From NCBI GenBank assembly GCA_022072455.1, contig JAJVHY010000013.1, positions 1 to 64,000 of the forward strand: a DNA stretch of 64,000 nt, read 5' to 3'. Numbering within the stretch: the stretch's first letter is position 1; each line of letters begins with the position of its first letter. Positions 34,232 to 41,343 of this stretch are shown here, piece after piece. The translations under genes and the position numbers were made by a program. This DNA comes from Verrucomicrobiia bacterium (lineage in GTDB: Bacteria > Verrucomicrobiota > Verrucomicrobiia > Palsa-1439). The notes beneath the pieces were generated by a model. That model had not been told where the DNA came from. It made no database searches and worked only from the letters and a program-made list of their open reading frames with translations.

Positions 34232-34609
34232 GTGAAAGACATGCCGGATTCGCGCAAAGAACAATTCCGTTTCCGAACGAAAGGCTATGCCTTGGCCGTC
34301 GTTCGTTTTTACTGTGCCCTTCCGAAGTCACGCCCCGAGGTTCAGGTTCTCGGGAAACAACTGCTACGTTCCGGTACCTCGGTCGCCGCCAATTATCGAG
34401 AGGCTTCTCGAGCGCGCAGCAACGCCGAGTTTATTTCCAAGATCGAGACGTGCGCGCAAGAAGCCGACGAAAGCCTCCTCTGGCTGGAACTATTGAACGA
34501 AGGCTGCAATATCCAGTCCGATTCCCTGCAATGGTTGTTGCAGGAAACAAACGAACTCATTGCCATTTTCGTCACCATGGCCAAGAACGCGAAGAACAAT
34601 GCGGAATGA
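34232..34609 (+). CDS. Four-helix-bundle (S23-type) protein, intact copy 3
   Basis: A protein of 125 residues (GTG 34232) or 122 (ATG 34241). Conserved family text: LLRSGTSVAANYREASRARS, ISKIETCAQEADESLLWLELL and a C-terminal helix LLQETNELIAIFVTMAKNAK. Such proteins form pentameric four-helix bundles of unknown cellular role and are named after an intervening sequence in 23S rRNA of Leptospira. It is flanked by CCTGAAACCTGAG upstream and by a long heptanucleotide array downstream. It is probably a cassette unrelated to polysaccharide synthesis. Confidence 0.82.
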   Translation: MKDMPDSRKEQFRFRTKGYALAVVRFYCALPKSRPEVQVLGKQLLRSGTSVAANYREASRARSNAEFISKIETCAQEADESLLWLELLNEGCNIQSDSLQWLLQETNELIAIFVTMAKNAKNNAE

Positions 34610-34783
34610 TGAAACCTGAAACCGGAGTCTAAGCAGCCAAACTCAGCCCTCAGGTTTCAAGTCTCAGCATTCTCCTCCGGTCTCAGGTTTCATCCCTCTC
34701 CGGTCACTCAGGTTTCAGCTTTCCCAACTCAGGTTTCAGGTTTCCCAACTCAGGTTTCAGGTTTCATCCCTCCGCCCTCTTCT
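34608..34783 (+). repeat. Long degenerate heptanucleotide array
   Basis: About 25 tandem 7-nt units. It begins GATGAAA, CCTGAAA, CCGGAGT and becomes TCAGGTT, TCAAGTC, ACTCAGG, TTTCAGG, TTTCCCA, ACTCAGG, TTTCAGG, TTTCATC, CCTCCGC, CCTCTTC, with one change of register in the middle. It fills the whole 174-bp gap and ends one base before the ATG at 34784. Left and right parts are complementary in core (CCTGAAA versus TTTCAGG). Confidence 0.85.
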
Positions 34784-36520
34784 ATGTTAGCCAAGTGCAT
34801 CCTCTTCCGCGCCGCCTGTAGCTTTCATCAAGGCACCGGCCACCTCCGCCGTTGTCTGACGTTGGCGGACGAATTGCGCACGCGGGGCCGTCGCGTTGCC
34901 GTCATCACCGACGCGAACGAATTGGCCGTGCAAGTGGCGCGGATGCACCAGCAATTTGTCACACACGTCGCGCCGGAAGTTTTTCTGCCGGCGGCGTGGT
35001 TGACGAAAATCAACCGCGTCGAAGCCCTCGTCGTGGATTTCCCGCAATCCGAAGAGTCCGCCCTCCGGCAAGGCGACGGACTGGCGACCCTGACCGCTTG
35101 GGATCGGGCCGGGGTGCCGATTGTGTCGCTGGGACACCTCGCCCATCTCTCGCACGCATTTCGCGCCGTGGTGGATCTCTACCCGAGTTCGGGCGTCCAC
35201 GCCGCCAACTACTTTGAAGGCCCGGAATTCCTGATCCTGCGTCCCGAATTCCGCGCCCCCCGCCGGTCGCGCGCGGGGCGCAACCGGGTTCTGATTTCCA
35301 TGGGCGGCACCGACCCGCACGACCTCACCCGCACGGCGCTGGTGGCCGTCCTCCAGTCCAAGTGGACCGGGCCGGTCACCGTCGTCCTCGGCGGCGGCTA
35401 CGCGGCGGAGCGTGAAGTCGAACTCCGCCGGCTCGCCACCGGCCGAAATGTCGAATTCTTCCGCGCCATTGAAAACATGGCGGCCTTGATGCGCCGGTGC
35501 CGACTCGGCATCGTCCCGTTTGGCACCACCGCCTACGAACTCATGAGCCAAGGCGTCGCCTGTCTGGCGGTCAGCCACTACCGCTGGCAGGAGCCGTCCG
35601 CTCGGTTGTTTCATGAACTCGGGGCCTGCCTCTACGTCGGCTGCGCCCAAAACAACCTGACGCCCACAGAAATCGCCAATCAGTTCGACCGACTCGCCAG
35701 CAACCCCACGCGCCTGACGAAACTCGCCCAGACCGGCCAACGCATCGTGGACGGCCGCGGCACCGAACGCGTCGCGTATCTGCTCGAACAATTCACCGTC
35801 GAGACCCGTGACCGGCAGTTGGACCGGCTCTATGTGTTAGCACATCCCGGCGATGAAGTGTTCGGCTGCGGCGGCACCATTCTCCAACAGACCCGGCGCG
35901 GCGACCGCGTCGGCCTCGTCATCCTCGGTGAAGGTCTCGGCGCGCGCAAACAAGACGTGGATACGCAGGGTGCCGTCCTCGCCGAACGCCAAAAACTCAA
36001 ATCCACCCTGCAAACCGTCATCGAAGAACTCGGCATTCGCACCTGGTACTACTATCAGTTTGCCGACAACCGCTTCGATCATCACGACCTGCTCGACCTC
36101 GTCAAGGTGGTCGAATCCGTTGTCCGCCGGCACAACCCGCACACCGTTTACACTCATCATCCCGGCGATCTGAACGTGGATCATCAACGCGCGTTTGCCG
36201 CCGTGATGACCGCCACCCGGCCGCTTGCGGGCCAACCGGTGCGTTCCGTCTTCAGCATCGAAGTCCCATCGTCATCCGACTGGGGCAACAACGCCGCCGA
36301 GAAATATCATCCCAACTGGTTCGAGAACATCGCGCCGGTGCTGGAAAAGAAACTGGCGTTGGCCGCCCGGTATGCCAGCGAAATTCGGCCCGACCCGCAC
36401 CCGCGTTCGCTGGCCGGCCTCCGCGCGCGCGCCGAGCAATGGGGCCGTGTGGCCGGCTTACCGGCCGCCGAGACCTTCGTGCTGCAACGGCACCTGCAAG
36501 ACAACAATCCGCGAACCTAA
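34784..36520 (+). CDS. PseG-like UDP-sugar hydrolase fused to PIG-L-type deacetylase
   Basis: A 578-residue two-domain protein. Residues 1-335 resemble PseG/SpsG GT-B-fold hydrolases, which remove UDP from the nonulosonate precursor: HQGTGHLRRCLTLADEL (catalytic His region), SMGGTDPHDLT and FGTTAYELMSQG. Residues about 345-575 are a PIG-L/LmbE deacetylase with zinc-site motifs HPGDE (354-358), GCGGT and THHPGDLNVDH. The usual HPDDE is HPGDE: Gly356 replaces the expected catalytic-base Asp. The fusion suggests hydrolysis and N-deacetylation of the same intermediate, but the second activity is doubtful. No Shine-Dalgarno sequence; the start follows a heptanucleotide array. Confidence 0.8.
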   Translation: MLAKCILFRAACSFHQGTGHLRRCLTLADELRTRGRRVAVITDANELAVQVARMHQQFVTHVAPEVFLPAAWLTKINRVEALVVDFPQSEESALRQGDGLATLTAWDRAGVPIVSLGHLAHLSHAFRAVVDLYPSSGVHAANYFEGPEFLILRPEFRAPRRSRAGRNRVLISMGGTDPHDLTRTALVAVLQSKWTGPVTVVLGGGYAAEREVELRRLATGRNVEFFRAIENMAALMRRCRLGIVPFGTTAYELMSQGVACLAVSHYRWQEPSARLFHELGACLYVGCAQNNLTPTEIANQFDRLASNPTRLTKLAQTGQRIVDGRGTERVAYLLEQFTVETRDRQLDRLYVLAHPGDEVFGCGGTILQQTRRGDRVGLVILGEGLGARKQDVDTQGAVLAERQKLKSTLQTVIEELGIRTWYYYQFADNRFDHHDLLDLVKVVESVVRRHNPHTVYTHHPGDLNVDHQRAFAAVMTATRPLAGQPVRSVFSIEVPSSSDWGNNAAEKYHPNWFENIAPVLEKKLALAARYASEIRPDPHPRSLAGLRARAEQWGRVAGLPAAETFVLQRHLQDNNPRT

Positions 36521-37587
36521 TGCCCGCGACCACTCCCATCCAAATCGGCCGCCGCCAGATCGGGCCGGGCTGCCCCTGCTACCTGATCGCTGAAATCGGC
36601 GCGAACCACAACGGCTCACTCGACGTCGCCCGGCAACAGACCCGCGCCGCCGCCGAAGCTGGCGTGGATGCCGTCAAATTCCAAGCCTATGTGCGCGAAA
36701 CGCTGTTCATCCACGACCTACCGGACGATGGCCGGGCCGAGACTCGCCACAACCGCGAGTTACTCGAACGGCGCTGGAACATCCTCCCGAAGTTCACCGC
36801 CCCGGATGAATGGTGGCCGGTGCTCAAGCGGGATTGCGATGAACTCGGCGTGGATTTTGTCTGCACTCCGTTCGACCTCGACCGGCTCCAGTTGCTCGAC
36901 CGGCTCGGCGTCCCGGCCCACAAAATCGCCAGTGGCGATCTCACGTGGCATGAACTGCTCCGCGCCGCCGGCGCCACCGGCAAACCAGTCGTGCTCTCGA
37001 CCGGCGCATCCACGGAGAATGAAGTCGCCCAAGCCGTCGCTGCATTTCGGACCGCCGGCGGCACCGCGCTCGTGCTCCTGCATTGCGTGTCGAATTACCC
37101 CCCGAAATGGGAGGACGCGAATCTCCGCGCGATGCTCCGACTCGGCCAAATCTTTGGCGTCCCGGTCGGATTGTCGGATCATTCGCCCGGCTCGACGCTG
37201 GCAGTCGCTGCCGTCGCATTGGGCGCTTGCGTCATCGAAAAACACATCACCCAGGATCGCCGGCAGGAAGGACTCGATCACCATTTCGCGCTGGAGCCGG
37301 CCGAGTTCGCCACCTTGGTCAAGGATGTCCGACATACGGAAGCCGCGTTGGGTAGCGGGAAAAAATCCTACGTCACCCCGGAAGAAATCGAGCGCTTCTG
37401 GGTCCGACGCGGCTTGTGGGTGGCGACCGATATTCCGAGCGGGACGATTCTACGACGGGAACACCTCACCGTCGTCCGTCCGCGAATGGGCTTGGGCGCG
37501 GAGGATCTGGCGGAAGCCGTGGGGCGACCGGTAACCAAGGCGCTGAGTAAAGGGATGCCGTTGTTGCGCGAGTATTTGGCTGACTGA
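36520..37587 (+). CDS. Nonulosonic acid synthase (NeuB/PseI/SpsE family)
   Basis: A 355-residue enzyme that condenses phosphoenolpyruvate with a six-carbon amino sugar to make a sialic-acid-like nine-carbon sugar. Motifs: AEIGANHNGSLD (8-strand barrel start), DAVKFQAY, HKIASGDLT, LSTGAS, HCVSNYPP, GLSDHSPGSTLAV and EKHIT (metal site). The C-terminal antifreeze-like SAF domain spans about 290-355. The start overlaps the preceding stop by one base. Pathway context favours pseudaminate- or legionaminate-type product over N-acetylneuraminate. Confidence 0.9.
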   Translation: MPATTPIQIGRRQIGPGCPCYLIAEIGANHNGSLDVARQQTRAAAEAGVDAVKFQAYVRETLFIHDLPDDGRAETRHNRELLERRWNILPKFTAPDEWWPVLKRDCDELGVDFVCTPFDLDRLQLLDRLGVPAHKIASGDLTWHELLRAAGATGKPVVLSTGASTENEVAQAVAAFRTAGGTALVLLHCVSNYPPKWEDANLRAMLRLGQIFGVPVGLSDHSPGSTLAVAAVALGACVIEKHITQDRRQEGLDHHFALEPAEFATLVKDVRHTEAALGSGKKSYVTPEEIERFWVRRGLWVATDIPSGTILRREHLTVVRPRMGLGAEDLAEAVGRPVTKALSKGMPLLREYLAD

Positions 37588-37650
37588 GTAGGGTACGCTA
37601 TTGCGTACCACCCCGCCGACACCCCAACGGTACGCAATAGCGTACCCTAC
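37588..37650. repeat. Palindromic element with perfect 22-bp arms
   Basis: Arms at 37588-37609 and 37629-37650 are exact reverse complements, separated by 19 bases. Each arm also contains its own small hairpin (GGTACGC/GCGTACC). It lies between the NeuB-like gene and the acetyltransferase gene, the first arm starting at the base after the stop codon. Confidence 0.9.
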
Positions 37651-37662
37651 GTACTACGAATA

Positions 37663-38163
37663 ATGGCTCAAATCGAAATCCAACCTCTCACAGCGGCCTC
37701 CGTTCCAGCAGCGGCGGCATTTTACAGCGCGCGGATGGACGACACGTTCAGCCAGACATTTCCACCGGCGGCCATCGTGAAATACCGGGAGAATTTTAAT
37801 CTGGAACGGCTGACCGCTTACGTTACCGCCGGGGATCGCGAGTTGCTTGCCGCAAGAGTGGACGAACAGATTGCCGGGATCATGTTCGGCAGTCCGCTCA
37901 ACGGCGGCGTGGCCTCTGTGGTGTGGATGGCCGTATCGCCACAGTTTCGCGGCCACGGAATCGGCCGGCAACTGATGGAAGAGACGTTCCGCCGGTACCG
38001 GCAGCGCGGAGCGCACAAGGTCGTTCTCTACACGGAAACCGATTCCGGGAAGGCGTTCTACGAGGCCGTCGGGATGACGCTCGAGGGAACGCACCCCCAA
38101 CATTGGTGGGGTCTCAAGCATTACTGTTTGGGCCGAATCCTGGAGTCGTCTGCCGGTGCATAA
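37663..38163 (+). CDS. GNAT-family N-acetyltransferase
   Basis: A 166-residue GNAT protein. The acetyl-CoA binding motif A is VVWMAVSPQFRGHGIGRQLMEETF (R-G-H-G-I-G), followed by motif B around FYEAVGM. In this cluster it probably acetylates an amino group of the nonulosonate precursor, in the place taken by PseH or SpsD in other bacteria; that role is inferred from position. The 3' end overlaps the next gene by eight bases. Confidence 0.82.
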   Translation: MAQIEIQPLTAASVPAAAAFYSARMDDTFSQTFPPAAIVKYRENFNLERLTAYVTAGDRELLAARVDEQIAGIMFGSPLNGGVASVVWMAVSPQFRGHGIGRQLMEETFRRYRQRGAHKVVLYTETDSGKAFYEAVGMTLEGTHPQHWWGLKHYCLGRILESSAGA

Positions 38164-40048
38164 GACTGTCGCCATCGTCCAAGCCCGGATGGGTTCGACC
38201 CGTCTGCCGGGCAAGATGCTGCGGCGACTGGCCGGGCGACCGCTGATTGATCATGTTCTGGCGCGACTGACGGCAAGCATCCAGCCCAAGGGGCCGCTCG
38301 ATGCCATCGTGTTGGCTACCTCAACGGCACCCGATAACGATCCGCTCGTTGACCATGTCGCCAAGCGTTGGCCAGAAATTGTCATCGTGCGCGGGTCCGA
38401 AGACGACGTGCTTGCGCGCTTCGTGACGGCACTCCGACAAATTGGCGCCACCCAGTTTGTGCGCGCAACCGGGGATTGCCCGCTCATCAATACCGACGCG
38501 ATGGCACAGATGTTAACGGCATTGGAAACGACCGGCGCCGATGTGATCAATTACCAGCCCGGCTACGAATACGTGGACAAGGGCTTGGAAGCTGTCACCG
38601 CCGCCGCGTTGTTGCGGGTGGCCGAGGATCCACAACTGACGGCCCGCGACCGCGAACACGTCACCAGCCTGCTTTACCGGCATCCCGACCGGTATCGCGT
38701 GGGCTATATCGCCAGCGACCCGGTGTTGCGGCGCGGCGATATCCGGTTGACGGTGGACACGGCGGACGATTTGCGGTTTTTTGAGACGTTGCTGGCGTTG
38801 TTGCCGGGCGATCCCCAGCACGCGCGGTTACCGGATGTGGTTAAAGTCTTGGACCAACATCCGGAAGTCATTGCCATCAATGCCAGCAGTGGCCGGAAGA
38901 GTACCCGGCACGAACGGGCGCGGCTGGGTTACCGGTGCGACGGCGGCGCGGCGTTGGGATTAGGGCACGTCGTGGGCTGTCTGCGACTGGCCAAACTCCT
39001 CGCGCGTGAACTCGGTTGGGGATCGGAATTTGTCGTCCGCGACGATCCCGCGACGGTGGCGTTGGTGAAACAAGCCGGGTTTGCCATGGAAGTGTTGTCG
39101 GCGGACACGCCACCGGAACGCGACATCGCGCGATTGATCCACAAGGCCGAAGAATCAGATTGGGCCGGCGTGGTGGTGAATTTCTGCAAGGATGACCTCG
39201 AACGCTACAGCGAATCGTTTGGCGGATTGAAGACCGCGCGGGTGCCGCTCATTTTCATGGATAATCCTTTGCCGCCCTCGTACCGGCTCGGCGATTTATT
39301 GCTGAACGCACTCCCCCACCCGGACTACGCCGGGTACGATCCGCAAGCGCACCCGCGCTGTTACGATGGCCTGGAGTATTTCATCTTGGAGGACGTATTT
39401 AGCTCTAGTCAGCGTGGGAGCGGCGTCCCCGCCGCGACCGGCACAGAATTCACCTCCTGTCGCGGCGGGGACGCCGCTCCAACAACAAGGAAGGTGGCTG
39501 AAACCGTTCAGCGAATTCTCGTCGCGATGGGCGGCGGTGATCTGGCGAATCTGACCGGCCTGGTCATTCAAGGTTTGGCAGCAGCGCAGTTTACCGGCGA
39601 AGTGGACGTGGTGCTGGGCGCGGCGTGTCCGCATCGCGCAACGGTGGAGAAGTTGCTGACGAGCACCGGCCTGCGCGGCGCGGTTGCCGTGAATGTGACC
39701 GACATGCCGGCGCGGATCCGGCGGGCCGACTTGGGATTCTCGGCGCTGGGGTTGACGACGTATGAAATGGCCGGGAGCGGATTGCCGGTGGGAATCATTG
39801 CCGGCTCGGAATTGAATGCCGGCGTGGCCCGGCAGTATGCGGAGAAGTACCGGGCGGCGGATTATTTGGGTCACGGCGCGCAGGTGCAGCCGCGCGACGT
39901 GGCCGCATGGTTGCGGCGGATGGAAGCGGATGTTGACCGCCGGCGAGCAATGAGTGCCGCCGGGAAACATATCGGCGCGCGGGTGGCGGAGATTCCCGGG
40001 TTGGTTGAAGCAGTGATCGGCCAAGCGGTCCAGTGTGGAGTTCGCTGA
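38156..40048 (+). CDS. SpsF-like cytidylyltransferase fused to PseG/SpsG-like domain, with palindrome-encoded insertion
   Basis: A 630-residue fusion (GTG start). Residues 1-240 are an SpsF-type nucleotidyltransferase: AIVQARMGSTRLPGKML, FVRATGDCPLI and RLTVDTADDLRFF. Residues about 255-625 resemble PseG/SpsG: GLGHVVGCLRLAKLL, then VAMGGGDLANLTG and GLTTYEMAGSGLP. In Bacillus spore polysaccharide loci SpsF and SpsG are separate. Residues about 421-442 are encoded by a perfect palindrome and disturb the expected strand before RILVAMGG, yet the frame is intact. The C-terminus and stop lie within another hairpin element. Confidence 0.82.
   Translation: MHKTVAIVQARMGSTRLPGKMLRRLAGRPLIDHVLARLTASIQPKGPLDAIVLATSTAPDNDPLVDHVAKRWPEIVIVRGSEDDVLARFVTALRQIGATQFVRATGDCPLINTDAMAQMLTALETTGADVINYQPGYEYVDKGLEAVTAAALLRVAEDPQLTARDREHVTSLLYRHPDRYRVGYIASDPVLRRGDIRLTVDTADDLRFFETLLALLPGDPQHARLPDVVKVLDQHPEVIAINASSGRKSTRHERARLGYRCDGGAALGLGHVVGCLRLAKLLARELGWGSEFVVRDDPATVALVKQAGFAMEVLSADTPPERDIARLIHKAEESDWAGVVVNFCKDDLERYSESFGGLKTARVPLIFMDNPLPPSYRLGDLLLNALPHPDYAGYDPQAHPRCYDGLEYFILEDVFSSSQRGSGVPAATGTEFTSCRGGDAAPTTRKVAETVQRILVAMGGGDLANLTGLVIQGLAAAQFTGEVDVVLGAACPHRATVEKLLTSTGLRGAVAVNVTDMPARIRRADLGFSALGLTTYEMAGSGLPVGIIAGSELNAGVARQYAEKYRAADYLGHGAQVQPRDVAAWLRRMEADVDRRRAMSAAGKHIGARVAEIPGLVEAVIGQAVQCGVR
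39417..39480. repeat. Palindromic element with perfect 22-bp arms inside the spsF-spsG fusion
   Basis: Arms at 39417-39438 and 39459-39480 are exact reverse complements around a 20-base loop. Very GC-rich. The element is read through in-frame, adding about 22-30 residues. Confidence 0.92.
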
Positions 40049-40120
40049 CTTGTCAGCGCTTTCGGGATTCAACGCAACGACGGGAACAAACACCAAAGCG
40101 GCGACCAGTCGCCGCACTCC
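40037..40120. repeat. Double-hairpin element at the 3' end of the spsF-spsG fusion
   Basis: Complementary ends GGAGT (40037-40041) and ACTCC (40116-40120) enclose two stems: CGCTGAC/GTCAGCG (40043-40058) and GCGGCGAC/GTCGCCGC (40098-40115). The gene's stop codon lies in the first stem. Confidence 0.7.
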
Positions 40121-40133
40121 AAAGTGAGCAAAA

Positions 40134-41306
40134 ATGAGTGCTGATCGAAAGTGTGTGATCTGCGGCGCGACGGACCGGCATCGGTTGTCGCAGGAAACCT
40201 GGGAAGTCGCGGGCTTGGGGCCGATTGACATCGGGATGGTCATCTGCACGGCGTGCGGATTCGTCTATCAACATCCAGTTGTGCCGCCGGAGAAGATGGC
40301 GGCGTGTTACACGCAGATGAGCAATTACACCAACCCCTCGCGCGCCGGGAAACCCACCGACACCAAAATCGCCATCGTGGACAGTCAGACCCGGTTCATT
40401 CGCGACCGGGTCGGCGCGTCGGGACGCGCTTTGCAAATCGGCTGCTCGGACGGCTACACATTGAGCCGCTTTCGCGCCGAGGGCTGGCAGGTCAAAGGCG
40501 TCGAGCCGTCAGGAAAGGCTGCGCAGTTGGCGCGGGAGATGTACGGGGTGGATTGTGCGGCGGAGTTTTTCGAGGCGTACACGCCTCAAGCCGACGAACG
40601 CTACGATCTGATCATCATGACGCATGTGCTGGAACACATTTACGAGCCGGGCCAGACTTTGCAGAAGTGCCACGCCCTGCTGAATCCCGGCGGCCATGTG
40701 TATATCGAGGTGCCGTCGCTGGTGGAGCCGGAACGCTGGTCGAGCAGCTACTTCAGCTTCGAGCACGTCAACTACTTCGCGCCAGTCACGATGACCAATT
40801 TACTGCTGCGCCACGGCTTCACCCCGGTCGAGCCACCGGTCACGGTCGAGTACAAGGCCAACAATCCCGCGCTGCGCTGTCTGGCGCGCCGCGCAGACAC
40901 CGTCGGCCACGCGGTGCTGACTTCCGATTTCACGCGGGCCGAATCGATCTGCCGCAGTTTTCTGGAGCGCAACCGCGCCACTTGGGCAGCCGCCGAGCAA
41001 CGCGTGCGTGACGGCGCGTCGGATGTCAACCGACTGGTCATCTGGGGCGCCGGCATTCATACGTCGCAATTGCTGTGTCGCACGCGACTGGCCGAGATCC
41101 GGCCGATTGAGTTCATTGCGGACATGGACCCGCAGAAACAGGGATTGCGCTTGGGCCGGTATCCCATCCGTTCGACCAACGAGATTCCGTTTGGCGATCC
41201 GACACTGGCGATTGTGATTTCCTCGTATGCGTCGGAAAAGGAAATTCTGAAGAGCATCCAAGCGCGTCCCAATGTGCAGGCGAAAGTGATTCCGTTGTAC
41301 ACGTAA
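40134..41306 (+). CDS. SAM-dependent sugar C-methyltransferase-like protein
   Basis: A 390-residue protein with the three-part layout of sugar C-methyltransferases: an N-terminal zinc site (CVICG and CTACG), a class I SAM domain (ALQIGCSDGYTLSRF; IMTHVLEHI) and a C-terminal Rossmann-like domain (LVIWGAGIHTSQLL ... FIADMDPQKQG). Comparable enzymes methylate keto-deoxysugars such as TDP-sugar intermediates. The substrate is probably a nucleotide sugar of this locus. First gene of a compact decoration module. Confidence 0.8.
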   Translation: MSADRKCVICGATDRHRLSQETWEVAGLGPIDIGMVICTACGFVYQHPVVPPEKMAACYTQMSNYTNPSRAGKPTDTKIAIVDSQTRFIRDRVGASGRALQIGCSDGYTLSRFRAEGWQVKGVEPSGKAAQLAREMYGVDCAAEFFEAYTPQADERYDLIIMTHVLEHIYEPGQTLQKCHALLNPGGHVYIEVPSLVEPERWSSSYFSFEHVNYFAPVTMTNLLLRHGFTPVEPPVTVEYKANNPALRCLARRADTVGHAVLTSDFTRAESICRSFLERNRATWAAAEQRVRDGASDVNRLVIWGAGIHTSQLLCRTRLAEIRPIEFIADMDPQKQGLRLGRYPIRSTNEIPFGDPTLAIVISSYASEKEILKSIQARPNVQAKVIPLYT

Positions 41307-41343
41307 GACCGCGCCGGCGAACACACACAAAGGACAACACTCC

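Noticed and set aside
34608-34783. CRISPR-like array
   Set aside because: Units are only 7 nt, contiguous and degenerate, with no spacers or cas genes.
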